Position numbers and translations under genes: made by a program
The notes under the pieces: generated by a model
What the model was told of the DNA's origin: nothing
What the model saw: only the letters and a program-made list of their open reading frames with translations
The model's database searches: none
In this document: positions 16,748-25,129 of the stretch, one piece after another
Numbering within the stretch: the first letter of the stretch is position 1
Layout: each line of letters opens with the position of its first letter
From: a candidate division WS1 bacterium
Lineage (GTDB): Bacteria > Armatimonadota > Zipacnadia > Zipacnadales > UBA5352
Length of the DNA stretch: 35,068 nucleotides
Reading direction: 5' to 3'
NCBI GenBank assembly: GCA_003566775.1
Contig: PXBW01000057.1
Coordinates: 1 to 35,068 of the forward strand

Positions 16748-18097
16748 ATGCCCGCGGAACGGCCCAACATGATCGTGATATACACCGACGATCTCGGCTA
16801 CGGCGATCTCTCGTGCATGGGGCAGACGGATGTGCGCACCCCGCACCTCGACGCCCTCGCCGATTCGGGCGTGCGCTTCACCGACTGGTACTCCAATTGC
16901 GCGGTCTGCTCGGGCTCGCGCGCGGCGCTGATGACCGGCCAGTATCCCGACCACGCGGGGGTCAACGGCGTGCTCCCCAGCCACCGTGAATCCGAGGGCC
17001 TGCCCGATTCAAAGCGCGGGAATACCATCGCCCACGCCCTCGGCGAGGAGGGATACCGCACCGCGCTCTTCGGCAAGTGGCACCTCGGCGTGACCGAACG
17101 CTCGATGCCGCACAACTTCGGCTTTCAGCAATGGTTCGGCCACCTCTCCGGATGTATCGACTATTATTCGCACCTGTTCGTCTACGGCCAAAATCGCGGC
17201 GTGGACCCGCTGCACGATCTCTGGGAGGACGGTGAGGAGATCTGGCGCAACGGGGAGTACATGACCTCGATGATCACCGAGCGCTCGGTCGAGCACGTCC
17301 ACGAGTGCGCGCGTGACGGCGATCCGTTCTTCCTCTACACCTCGTACAACGCGCCCCACTACCCGATGCATGCGCCGCAGGAGTACGTGGACCGCTTCGA
17401 CCACCTGCCGTGGGACAAGCAGATAATGGCGGCGATGATCGCGGCGGTCGATGACGGCGTGGGTGAGATCGTGGCGGCGCTGGAGGAGGAGGGCATCCGC
17501 GAGGACACCTTCATCTTCTTCTCCTCGGACAACGGCCCGTCGCGGGAGACGCGCAACTGGCTCGACGGCACGAAGGACCCCTACTACGGAGGCACCACCG
17601 GCGGCCTGAAGGGGCACAAGGGCACGCTCTGGGACGGCGGCGTGCGCATGCCCGCGATCATGAACTGGCCGGGAACGATCGAGGGCGGGCAGGTCTCCCA
17701 CGAGGTCGGGATCATGATGGACATCTTCCCGACGATGCTGGAGGCGGCGGGCGGCGATCCGTCGCGCTACGATCTCGACGGCGTCTCACTGCTTGACATG
17801 CTGGTGAGCGGCGGGGAGAATCCGCATGACTGGATCGCATGGAACTACGCGGGCCAGCGGGCGATCCGCCGCGGCGACTGGAAGCTGGTGCTGAACGGGA
17901 CCATGCGCGACCGTGAGGAGACACCGCCGCCGATCTGGCTGTCGCGGATCACGGAGGACTTCGGCGAGACGGTGAATCTCGCGGAGGAGAATCCGGAGGA
18001 AGTCTGGTACCTGCGCGAGATCCTCGACCCGTGGGCGGAGGAGCAGGATCGGCTGATCTCGGAGCAGCGGGCGGAGTTCGACGCGCGGGGCGGATGA
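16748..18097 (+). CDS. Cytoplasmic arylsulfatase-family sulfatase
   Basis: 449 residues from ATG at 16748 (MPAERPNMIVIYTDD). I reject the track's upstream extension, which overlies the acetyltransferase gene; GGAGAG lies 8 bases before this ATG. Alkaline-phosphatase-fold landmarks are all present: metal ligands YTDDLGYGD, the maturation motif in NCAVCSGSRAALMTGQYP, GKWHLG, NAPHYPMHAP, SSDNGPSRE and GGLKGHKGTLWDGG. The nucleophile is the Cys of C-S-G-S-R, normally converted to formylglycine. Gly replaces the usual Pro/Ala of C-x-[PA]-x-R. No signal peptide is seen, so it should act inside the cell on imported sulfated sugars. Confidence 0.9.
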   Translation: MPAERPNMIVIYTDDLGYGDLSCMGQTDVRTPHLDALADSGVRFTDWYSNCAVCSGSRAALMTGQYPDHAGVNGVLPSHRESEGLPDSKRGNTIAHALGEEGYRTALFGKWHLGVTERSMPHNFGFQQWFGHLSGCIDYYSHLFVYGQNRGVDPLHDLWEDGEEIWRNGEYMTSMITERSVEHVHECARDGDPFFLYTSYNAPHYPMHAPQEYVDRFDHLPWDKQIMAAMIAAVDDGVGEIVAALEEEGIREDTFIFFSSDNGPSRETRNWLDGTKDPYYGGTTGGLKGHKGTLWDGGVRMPAIMNWPGTIEGGQVSHEVGIMMDIFPTMLEAAGGDPSRYDLDGVSLLDMLVSGGENPHDWIAWNYAGQRAIRRGDWKLVLNGTMRDREETPPPIWLSRITEDFGETVNLAEENPEEVWYLREILDPWAEEQDRLISEQRAEFDARGG

Positions 18098-18165
18098 GCC
18101 GTCCGTTCCGGAGAGGCCGAACCCCGGTTCCGGCCTGCACCGTGCCCCTCAACCGTGGCCGTTGT

Positions 18166-18189
18166 GGTCCCGGCGCCCTCGCCGGGACC
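18166..18189. terminator. Perfect 10-bp stem-loop between convergent genes
   Basis: GGTCCCGGCG and CGCCGGGACC pair perfectly around the loop CCCT, in the 114 bp between the stop codons of the sulfatase and the aldo/keto reductase. It is placed to end both transcripts, but there is no clear T-run, so termination is inferred from position. Confidence 0.5.
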
Positions 18190-18211
18190 GTTGTCCCGTC
18201 GCTATGGTCCC

Positions 18212-19222
18212 TTAAAGCCAGGTCCACTGACTCGGGCCGAAGTCCGCTTCGTAGTAAGGTACAAGGCCCTCGCCCGGATCGATCAACTCATCGATGCGGG
18301 CGCGATCATCTTCCGTGACTTCAACCTCCATCGCGCCGAGGTTATCCTCAAGCTGCTCCATCGTGCGTGGACCGATGATCGGTGAGGTCACTCCTGGCTG
18401 ATGCATCACCCATGCGAGCGAGAACTGCGCCATGGAGCAGCCTTTCTCCTCAGCGATCTGCTCGATGCGCTCGATCACGTCGAAGACACGGTCCTCGAAA
18501 TGCTTCTCTTTACGTTCGCCGGAGCGCTCGGCAAAGCGCGTTCCCTCGGGTACCTCGCCATCACGCCTGTACTTGCCGGTGAGGAAGCCGCCTGCCAGTG
18601 GCGACCATGGGATGATCCCAAAGCCGTAGCTTTGTGCGAAGGGAATCAACTCCCGCTCCACGCGCCGATCCAGTAGATGGTAAGGCGGTTGCTCGCAGAC
18701 GAAGCGGTTGAGGCCCAACTCGCGCGCCACCCAGATCGACTCCATCAGTTGCCACGCGGAGAACGTGGAAGTGCCCGCGTAGCGAACTTTGCCCTGACGG
18801 ATCAGATCGTCGAGCGCGCCAAGTGTCTCGTCAATCGGCAGTGACGAGTCGGGGCGATGAATCTGATAGAGATCGATGTGATCGACCTCAAGGCGCTGAA
18901 GCGAGGCTTCGCACTGACTGATTAAGTGCTGGCGGTGATTCCCTTTCGCGTTAGGGTCATCGGGATCCATCGTACCATGGACCTTGGTGGCGAGGATGAT
19001 CTCGTCGCGCCTTCCGTTGCGCTTGAGCGCCTGTCCCAGCACCTGTTCGGAGACGCCTCTGTTATACACGTTTGCGGTATCCAGGAAGTTGATGCCGGCA
19101 TCAAGCGCGCGATCCACCATCTCCCAGGCGTCTTCAGCGGGAGTGTCATCTCCAAAGAGCATCGTTCCAAGACACAGTGGGCTCACTTTGCAGCCCGTAC
19201 GTCCAAGACTGCGATATTCCAT
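18212..19222 (-). CDS. Aldo/keto reductase
   Basis: 336 residues from ATG at 19222 (MEYRSLGRTGCKVS). The track begins two codons earlier at TTG, but TGAGGAGGGG is properly spaced only for the ATG. The AKR catalytic tetrad is recognisable: Asp and Tyr in FLDTANVYNRG, Lys in ILATKVHG, His in LYQIHRPD. Other family signatures: DLIRQGKVRYAGTSTFSAWQ, FGIIPWSPLAGGFLTGKY and TSPIIGPRTMEQLEDNL. Length and layout fit the YajO/YghZ-like NADPH-dependent group. Its neighbours suggest sugar or sugar-derived aldehyde reduction, but the substrate cannot be read from the sequence. The gene ends opposite the sulfatase gene. Confidence 0.9.
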   Translation of the reverse strand: MEYRSLGRTGCKVSPLCLGTMLFGDDTPAEDAWEMVDRALDAGINFLDTANVYNRGVSEQVLGQALKRNGRRDEIILATKVHGTMDPDDPNAKGNHRQHLISQCEASLQRLEVDHIDLYQIHRPDSSLPIDETLGALDDLIRQGKVRYAGTSTFSAWQLMESIWVARELGLNRFVCEQPPYHLLDRRVERELIPFAQSYGFGIIPWSPLAGGFLTGKYRRDGEVPEGTRFAERSGERKEKHFEDRVFDVIERIEQIAEEKGCSMAQFSLAWVMHQPGVTSPIIGPRTMEQLEDNLGAMEVEVTEDDRARIDELIDPGEGLVPYYEADFGPSQWTWL

Positions 19223-19412
19223 CTCCAACCCCTCCTCAGATCAGTCTGGCAAGACCGGTAGTCGTCAAGCGAGTTAATGATTCGCCTTCCGCGCCGGGGT
19301 TCCCCCCGCTAATTGGCCGCGTGCGTCCGGGGAGTCGCGGCAATCGCTGGAGGTGCGGCATCCGTCAAGACGAACATCCCCATTAAACACCACCTGAGGA
19401 GGTTTACCGTCG

Positions 19413-19649
19413 ATGGCAGCAACCGACGAAGGACCTCGACCTATCCCAGTGGATGAGACTGATGCCGTAGCGACGCTGCCAGCACGCAAGGTGATATCGC
19501 TGGTCTTCATCGAGCACGGCGAGTCGACACCTGACACATTCATCTGTGACACGAGAGAGGGACTGCTACTGAGTGGCACTCCAGCGGCAATGCAGGCTAC
19601 ATCGTCCGCCAGACGGGCAGTTTCGTGGAGGAGAAGAGCGGATGAGTGA
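19413..19649 (+). CDS. Small hypothetical protein preceding DUF202 gene
   Basis: 78 residues, no family recognised. Support comes from a strong GAGGAGG about 10 bases before ATG and from its end, which overlaps the start of the next gene by 8 bases, a common arrangement for coupled genes. The middle part (KVISLVFIEHGESTPDTFIC) looks like a beta strand and loop; the tail is Arg-rich (ARRAVSWRRRADE). No signal or membrane segment. It could also be the remains of a longer gene. Confidence 0.5.
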   Translation: MAATDEGPRPIPVDETDAVATLPARKVISLVFIEHGESTPDTFICDTREGLLLSGTPAAMQATSSARRAVSWRRRADE

Positions 19650-20088
19650 CAAACAGCGGGATGACATGAACTCTGAGGAGTTGGCGGAGGAACGTACCGA
19701 GTTAGCCGAGCAGCGCACAGAGGAGGCTGAAGAGCGCACAGAAGGCGCCGAGGAGCGCACAGAGTGGGCAATGAACAGAACTGTACTCGCCAACGAGCGG
19801 ACCTTCATCGCATGGTTGCGCACGGGTATGGCATCGATCGGCGTCGGATTGGGCGTCGCGGAGTTTCTGGCGGAAGCCGATGCCGAGCGGATCGCCACAG
19901 TTCTGGGACTGATCCTTATTGTGCTTGGCGGGGGAATGACGATTATCGGTCTCCGCCGCTATAATCGGGTATCCAGCGAACTCAAAGACGTAGGCATCGA
20001 CATTCATCCCACGTGGATGGTGTATGGCATAGTAGTTGGTCTATCTATAGTTGCGCTGCTTGCAATCGCTCTCGTACTGATTGAGTAA
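19642..20088 (+). CDS. DUF202 (YidH-like) membrane protein with N-terminal heptad repeats
   Basis: 148 residues from the internal ATG at 19642 (MSDKQRDDMNSEEL), preceded by GGAGGAG. The longer track ORF overlaps the preceding small gene needlessly. Residues 13-54 are six tandem heptads of consensus E-x-A-E-x-R-T; the sixth (VLANERT) is itself the conserved first motif of DUF202, continuing into FIAWLRTGMASIGVGLG. Three helices follow: one after the motif, RIATVLGLILIVLGGGMTII, and WMVYGIVVGLSIVALLAIAL. DUF202 proteins are small inner-membrane proteins without an established function. The N-terminus should form a charged helix or coiled coil in the cytoplasm. Confidence 0.85.
   Translation: MSDKQRDDMNSEELAEERTELAEQRTEEAEERTEGAEERTEWAMNRTVLANERTFIAWLRTGMASIGVGLGVAEFLAEADAERIATVLGLILIVLGGGMTIIGLRRYNRVSSELKDVGIDIHPTWMVYGIVVGLSIVALLAIALVLIE
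19678..19803 (+). repeat. Six tandem 21-bp coding repeats in the DUF202 gene
   Basis: Each 21-bp unit encodes one E-x-A-E-x-R-T heptad. The middle units share GAGCGCACAGA at DNA level, indicating recent duplication, while the outer units have diverged. The last unit overlaps the conserved DUF202 motif, so the array appears to have grown from it. Confidence 0.85.
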
Positions 20089-20204
20089 CCGGATTACGAG
20101 TCGCTTACGGACAGAGAAAGATCGCCGTGACAGGTTCGATGGAGGTTTCATACTTTGCGAGACGAAAACCGTACTACATATCCGTCAGGAGGAGACTCGC
20201 TCCG

Positions 20205-22490
20205 ATGGCGACAACCGTCGATCGCACAACCGATGCTCTTCCGCGCCCGGTGGGCCCTGAGGGGCTGTCGGGGTGGTCGCGGGCGCTGCGCGAGGACGTG
20301 CTCGCGGACGCCGGGAGTTTCGAAGAGCGCGCAATCTTCATGGCCGAGAGCTTCCGCGAGACCGAGGGCGAGGCGCGCAGGCAGGTGCGCGTCGCAAAGG
20401 CCGTCGCACAGCTCTTCGCCCGGATGCCCGTGCGCATCCGCGAGGGCGAGCGCCTGGTGGGATGGCACCCGAACACCCATGCTGACGAGACACTCGCGGA
20501 GGAGATCGCCGAGGCGAACGAGTACCTCGCCAGCCAGCAGTGGCGGGGCTTCGTCTCCGAGGGGCACATGGCGCCCGACTACCCGACCGCCTGCCAGCAG
20601 GGCCTCGGAGGCATCCTGCGGCGCATCGATGACGCGGAGCGCGCTTTAGGCCCCGGTGACCCGGAGACACCCGCGAAGCAGCACTTCTATGAGGCGGCGC
20701 GCATCGCGCTGGGTGGTCTGCAGCATATGATCGAGCGTTACGCCGAGCTTGCGGCCGAGATGGCAGAGGACGCCGATGACCCCGCCTGGGCCGCCGATCT
20801 GCGCGAGATCGAGGCCACCTGCCGGCGCATCGCGCACGAGCCGCCGAGGAGCTTCCGCGACGCGCTGCAACTCGGCTGGTTCATGTTCCTCGGCATCGCG
20901 CTGGAGAACTCGATCCATCATCACTGCTTCGGCCCCGGGCGGCTCGATCAATGGGCATGGCGCTTCTACGAGGCCGAGAGGCAGGCTGGAACGCTCGACG
21001 AGAGCCTCGCCGACGACCTGCTGGCACAGCTTCTGATCAAGTGCAACGAGTTCGAGGGGCCGCAGATGAGCGCGGTGATCCTCGTACTCGGAGGGCGCAG
21101 GCCCGACGGCTCCGACGCGACGAACGAGCTTTCCTTCCGCATCCTCGAACTCGCAGACCGGGTGCAGATGTACTTCCCCGGCATCGACATCTCGTGGCAC
21201 GCACAGATCGACCGGGAGTTCATGCGCCGCGCGATCGCGCTGCTGCGCAACGGCAACGGGCAGCCATCGATCTTCAACTCAGATCAGATCGTGAAGGGCC
21301 TCGTGCGCCACGGAGTGCCCTTTGAGCATGCGGTCGATCACCTGCCCAGCACCTGCACCGAGACCTCGATCATGGGGCGCAGCAACCCCCATGTCGCATG
21401 GCCCTACGTGAACCTCGCAATGTGCCTGCAGTACGCGCTGTTCGGCGGCGTCCATCCGGAGAAGGGGCATGCCGATGACTTCGCGGCGGATGTCGGCCTG
21501 CGGCTGCCCGACCCGCCTGCGAGTTGGCGTGATGGGTTCGCGCGGATGGCTAACGGCCTTCCGAGGACTTACGCGGAGCTTCGCGATGCCTTCATGCGGG
21601 TGCTGCGCCATGCCGCCGAGGGCGCGGTCATCCAGTGCAATCATGACCTGTGGCTGCAGTCGATACACCGGCCCTTCCCGCTGCTCAGTTGCTTTATCGA
21701 GGGGTGCGTGGAGAGCGGGCACAACATCTCCGACGGGGGCGCGCTCTACAACTTCATCCAGCCCGAGGCGGTCGGTACCTCGAACGTGGTGGACGGCCTC
21801 GCGGCGATTCACACGCTGGTCGAGGAGCGCGGGCGATACAGCCTCGACGACTTCCGCGCTGCGGTCCGCGATGACTTCACGGGCCATGAGGCCTTGCGCC
21901 GGGCGATTCAGCGCGATTGCCCCAAGCACGGGACCGATGACGCGCTGTGCAATCGGCTCTTCGGAGAGGTCGCCGGTGGCTGGTGTGACCTGATCGAGGG
22001 CAACAGGAACTACCTCGATGGCCCGTTCCTGCCCGGCTTCCTCGGCTGGACCGTCTGGATTCGCTACGGTGAGGCAACGCCCGCGACCCCGGACGGGCGC
22101 CTGGCGGGGGAGCCGCTGGCGAACTCGATCATGAACTGCACGGGAGTGCAGACGCCAGGCTTCCCGTCGCTGGTGCGGTCGATCACCGACGAGTTCGATC
22201 ACTCGCGCGGGCTCGGCGGCACCACCTGCAACGCGCGCTTTCAGGCGAATGTGCTCGATGAAGATGAGGGCGTGGAGGCGCTACTGGGGTTGACCGAGGC
22301 GGCGCTGGACCTTGGCGTCTACCAGCTTCAGTTCAACCTCGCCTCCACCGAGCAGATGCGCGCGGCGCAGGAAGATCCGGACGCCCACCGCGATCTCTAC
22401 GTGCGCATCGGCGGCTACCTCGTGCCCTTCGTGCTGCTCTCCGCGCAGGCGCAGGAGGAAGTGATCGCGCGCGAGGAGCTTGGCTGGTGA
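20205..22490 (+). CDS. Glycyl radical enzyme of the pyruvate-formate-lyase-like superfamily, substrate unknown
   Basis: 761 residues from ATG at 20205 (AGGAGG about 12 bases upstream); the track's GTG at 20127 lacks support. The PFL-like N-terminal domain shows IREGERLVGWHP and GHMAPDYPTACQQG. The putative thiyl cysteine is Cys384 in HLPSTCTETSIMG, in the place of the GCVEP motif of CutC/glycerol dehydratase-type enzymes. EGCVESGHNISDGGALYNF (499-517) matches the conserved 'GGAxYN' region. The glycyl radical loop is RIGGYLVPF (734-742), with Gly737 as probable radical site. TPATPDGRLAGEPLANS is another family signature. It overlaps the activase gene by 4 bases. Thr in C-T-E, rather than Val, sets it apart from the characterised eliminases I know; the reaction is unknown but must be anaerobic. 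Confidence 0.9.
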   Translation: MATTVDRTTDALPRPVGPEGLSGWSRALREDVLADAGSFEERAIFMAESFRETEGEARRQVRVAKAVAQLFARMPVRIREGERLVGWHPNTHADETLAEEIAEANEYLASQQWRGFVSEGHMAPDYPTACQQGLGGILRRIDDAERALGPGDPETPAKQHFYEAARIALGGLQHMIERYAELAAEMAEDADDPAWAADLREIEATCRRIAHEPPRSFRDALQLGWFMFLGIALENSIHHHCFGPGRLDQWAWRFYEAERQAGTLDESLADDLLAQLLIKCNEFEGPQMSAVILVLGGRRPDGSDATNELSFRILELADRVQMYFPGIDISWHAQIDREFMRRAIALLRNGNGQPSIFNSDQIVKGLVRHGVPFEHAVDHLPSTCTETSIMGRSNPHVAWPYVNLAMCLQYALFGGVHPEKGHADDFAADVGLRLPDPPASWRDGFARMANGLPRTYAELRDAFMRVLRHAAEGAVIQCNHDLWLQSIHRPFPLLSCFIEGCVESGHNISDGGALYNFIQPEAVGTSNVVDGLAAIHTLVEERGRYSLDDFRAAVRDDFTGHEALRRAIQRDCPKHGTDDALCNRLFGEVAGGWCDLIEGNRNYLDGPFLPGFLGWTVWIRYGEATPATPDGRLAGEPLANSIMNCTGVQTPGFPSLVRSITDEFDHSRGLGGTTCNARFQANVLDEDEGVEALLGLTEAALDLGVYQLQFNLASTEQMRAAQEDPDAHRDLYVRIGGYLVPFVLLSAQAQEEVIAREELGW

Positions 22491-23425
22491 GCGACCCGCG
22501 CGAAGTGACGGGCACTATCTTCGACTTCGACGAGACCGCGCTGCACGACGGTCCCGGTGTGCGCATGACCGTCTATCTCAAGGGCTGCCCGCTGACCTGC
22601 GCGTGGTGTCACAGCCCCGAATCGCAGGCGGCGGGGCCGGAGATCGTCTGGTACGAGACGCGCTGCGGGCAGTGCGGCGCGTGCGTGAATGCCTGCCCGC
22701 AACATATCCGCAGACCGGGGCTCATCGCGGCGGAGGATCGCGCCCGATGCACTCTCTGCGGGGCGTGCATCGAGGCATGTCCGGCGGGGGCGCTGGAGGT
22801 GAAGGGGCGCACGGTCAGCGCGGGTGAGGTCGCGGATCGCGCATCGCGGCTGAAACCGTTCTTCGCGCGCACCGGTGGCGGAGTGACGATTACCGGCGGT
22901 GAGCCGACCGCGCAACCCAACTTCGCGCTTGCCATCGCGACGCTGTGCCGCGACGCGGGCATCCACGTGGCGCTGGAGACCTGCGGCCTCGCGCCGTGGG
23001 AGACGATCGAGAGTCTGGCGGAGGTCGTGGACCTGTGGCTCTACGACCTGAAGCTGCCGGATTCGGCCTCTCACGAGGAGTACACGGGCGCGGGTAATGA
23101 GCAGATCATTGAGAATATGCGGGCGCTGATCGAGAGCGGCGCGGAGGTGCTGGTGCGGGTGCCGCTGATCCCTGAGGTTAACGATGACGAGGGCACGATC
23201 CGGGAGATAGCGCGGCTGGTCGCAGGCGTCGGGGCGCGAAGGATCGAGCTTCTGCCCTTCAACCCCGCGACCGGCGGGAAGTACTCGTGGCTGGGGCTGG
23301 CGAACCCGCTGCCCGGCGCGCGGCGGCAGTCGCCGGAGCGGGTCGCGCAGCTTGAGGCGGTCTGCGCGGAGTGCGGGCTGGGAACCGGAAAGGATTCTGA
23401 AGATGACACATCGAGAGCGCATTGA
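22487..23425 (+). CDS. Glycyl-radical-enzyme activating enzyme (radical SAM)
   Basis: 312 residues, GTG start overlapping the enzyme's stop codon (GTGA). The radical SAM cluster motif C-x3-C-x2-C is in LKGCPLTCAWCHSPES, after the family signature LHDGPGVRMTVY. An inserted ferredoxin domain gives two [4Fe-4S] motifs, CGQCGACVNACP and CTLCGACIEACP, as in activases of glycerol dehydratase, CutC and benzylsuccinate synthase but not the short PflA. GGGVTITGGEPTAQP is the conserved SAM-binding GGEP region. It should abstract hydrogen from the glycine of the neighbouring enzyme. Overlap on both sides puts it in a single operon with its target and the UroD-like gene. Confidence 0.93.
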   Translation: MSDPREVTGTIFDFDETALHDGPGVRMTVYLKGCPLTCAWCHSPESQAAGPEIVWYETRCGQCGACVNACPQHIRRPGLIAAEDRARCTLCGACIEACPAGALEVKGRTVSAGEVADRASRLKPFFARTGGGVTITGGEPTAQPNFALAIATLCRDAGIHVALETCGLAPWETIESLAEVVDLWLYDLKLPDSASHEEYTGAGNEQIIENMRALIESGAEVLVRVPLIPEVNDDEGTIREIARLVAGVGARRIELLPFNPATGGKYSWLGLANPLPGARRQSPERVAQLEAVCAECGLGTGKDSEDDTSRAH

Positions 23426-24515
23426 GACCGCGTGGGATCACCGGGAACCGGATCGCGCGCCGGTCGAGTTCCCGGTCACCGCGCAGATGCGTGACGACCC
23501 GCGTTGCAAGCGCCTCATCCGTCTCGCCGAGGAACACGCGGACAACTTCGTCGGCGTGAGCGGTTACGACTGGGGCTTCCTCGGGCATCCCGCCGAGCGC
23601 AGCGAGCGAGTGCTTGAGGACACCGGGGGGTACGAACGGATCGAGTGGACGATGCACACGCCCGCGGGGGAGTTCACCGCGGTCATCCGCCGCCCGCGCT
23701 TCGAGACCGGCATCGAGGACTATCACTGGGAGAAGCGTTACATCGAGGAACCCGCGGACCTCAAGCGCGTCCTGAGCGTACGACTTCAGCCGCGGCCTCC
23801 CCTGAGCGATGACTTCAAACGGGCGATGGCGGCCATTGGCGATGACGCAGTTCAACTGATCTCCCTGTTGCATCCGCTCGGAACCCTCGTGCGCTCGGCA
23901 AACATGGAGAACGCTTACTCATGGCTGCTGACCGCGCCGGAGTTGATGCATCGCTATCTGCGCGTGACCAATGACTACGTGATCGGCGCTGTACACGCAA
24001 TGTTCGACGAGGGCATCGGCCCGAACTTCACCAGCGCCGCGCACGAGATGTTCATTCCTCCGTGGATGGGACGCGAACTCTTCGACGAGTTCGTCTTTCC
24101 CTACGATCGCGAGGTCTATGCGGCGATTCATGAACGTGGCGGCCGCTTCCGTGCCCACTGTCACGGCAACTGCATGGGGTTCCTTGAGCGCTTCGCAGAG
24201 ATGGGAGTTGACTCGGTGGAGCCACTGGAACCGCCCCCCTACGCCGATTGCGACCTCGCGGAGGCGAAGCGCCTGGTCGGCGATCGGATGCTGCTGTCGG
24301 GCAACATACCGTCTCAGGCCTTTGTGTTCATGGAGCCGACAGAGGTGCGGGGACTCGTGCGTGAAGCGATCGAGGTGGCTGCGCCCGGTGGGGGATTCAC
24401 CCTGCGACTCACCGGCGGAGGCGGCGGCCGCGGGGCGGAGCGTACCGCCGCGCAGGCGGAACGGAACATCCGTTGCGCCGAGGCATACCTCGAGAGCGCT
24501 CTGGAGTACGGCTGA
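23403..24515 (+). CDS. UroD/MtaA-superfamily methyltransferase-like protein
   Basis: 370 residues from the internal ATG at 23403 (MTHRERIETAWDHREPDRAP, the typical opening of UroD-like proteins). AAGGA lies 8 bases upstream and the gene overlaps the activase by 23 bases. Family features: ISLLHPLGTLVRSAN, FTSAAHEMFIPPWMGRELFD, and the putative zinc-binding strand RFRAHCHGNCMGFLERFAEM, followed by VDSVEPLEPPPYADCDLAEA. True HemE is usually 340-360 residues with different active-site residues; this resembles the cobalamin-dependent methyltransferase branch (MtaA/CmuA-like). Its place with a glycyl radical enzyme suggests it acts on the same substrate or product. No corrinoid protein gene lies nearby. 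Confidence 0.82.
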   Translation: MTHRERIETAWDHREPDRAPVEFPVTAQMRDDPRCKRLIRLAEEHADNFVGVSGYDWGFLGHPAERSERVLEDTGGYERIEWTMHTPAGEFTAVIRRPRFETGIEDYHWEKRYIEEPADLKRVLSVRLQPRPPLSDDFKRAMAAIGDDAVQLISLLHPLGTLVRSANMENAYSWLLTAPELMHRYLRVTNDYVIGAVHAMFDEGIGPNFTSAAHEMFIPPWMGRELFDEFVFPYDREVYAAIHERGGRFRAHCHGNCMGFLERFAEMGVDSVEPLEPPPYADCDLAEAKRLVGDRMLLSGNIPSQAFVFMEPTEVRGLVREAIEVAAPGGGFTLRLTGGGGGRGAERTAAQAERNIRCAEAYLESALEYG

Positions 24516-24593
24516 TTCACGGTGCCTGCCGGCGGACAGAGACAGGATTATCGCCGGCTCGCGCATTCTCGTGGAGCGTCTTCGCGACCGGAG

Positions 24594-24614
24594 CCGTCGA
24601 AGACGGAGCTTTTT
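24594..24614 (+). terminator. Possible rho-independent terminator after the glycyl radical operon
   Basis: CCGTC-gaa-GACGG is followed by AGC and five T residues about 80 bases after the stop of the UroD-like gene. The stem is short (5 bp), so support is modest. Confidence 0.4.
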
Positions 24615-24709
24615 CGGGACCCCAATCACCACTGACCTCCGGGATAGCGAGCACCCTCGTCGGGTATCTCAGCGAGCTTGCCTGCCGCGCCAAATTATTG
24701 GGCTTCCTC

Positions 24710-25129
24710 TTACGCCAGCCCCACAAATAGGACGGTCAATAGCAGAACGATGATCGTCATCAGTCCACAACCGCAACCGCAGCAGAAGGGCTTCGGGGTT
24801 CTTTGATAGTTGTCTGCCAACTGGTCCGCCGAAGCTACCATGTCCCCTAATGGACACGTCTCTTTGGCTTCTTTACCTATGAGTCGCAGTTCCTCCAAGC
24901 CTTCCTCTATCTCTTGCTGCTCTCGCGCTTCTCGCTCCTCAAGTGCCTCAAGACACCGATCTTCGCCGACAACGGCTTTGACCCGCGTGATGGGCTTGTC
25001 GCGCTGTCGAGCGAATGAGTCGGGCTCGACATTCCCGAGAGCAATTTGCTCGCACAATTCCTCGACTGTGAAAGGACCCGCGGTCTCGCCACTGGGGAGC
25101 CTTACCTTCCAACTCGGTTCTTCCGGCAT
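24710..25129 (-). CDS. GYF_2-like domain protein with C-terminal membrane anchor
   Basis: 139 residues from ATG at 25127-25129 (MPEEPSWKVRLPSG); the track's longer start adds a sequence with no domain character. Residues about 6-50 resemble the GYF_2 fold (WKVRLPSGETAGPFTVEELC, 'G-P-[FY]-[ST]-x-x-[EQ]-[IL]' style), a small domain common in bacterial membrane proteins and thought to bind partner proteins. A charged helix follows (EALEEREAREQQEIEEGLEE). The protein ends in a Cys-rich turn (FCCGCGCG) and a tail helix (LMTIIVLLLTVLFVGLA), so it should be tail-anchored with the GYF part in the cytoplasm. It is on the same strand as the nuclease-like gene upstream, separated by 254 bp without a convincing gene. 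Confidence 0.65.
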   Translation of the reverse strand: MPEEPSWKVRLPSGETAGPFTVEELCEQIALGNVEPDSFARQRDKPITRVKAVVGEDRCLEALEEREAREQQEIEEGLEELRLIGKEAKETCPLGDMVASADQLADNYQRTPKPFCCGCGCGLMTIIVLLLTVLFVGLA

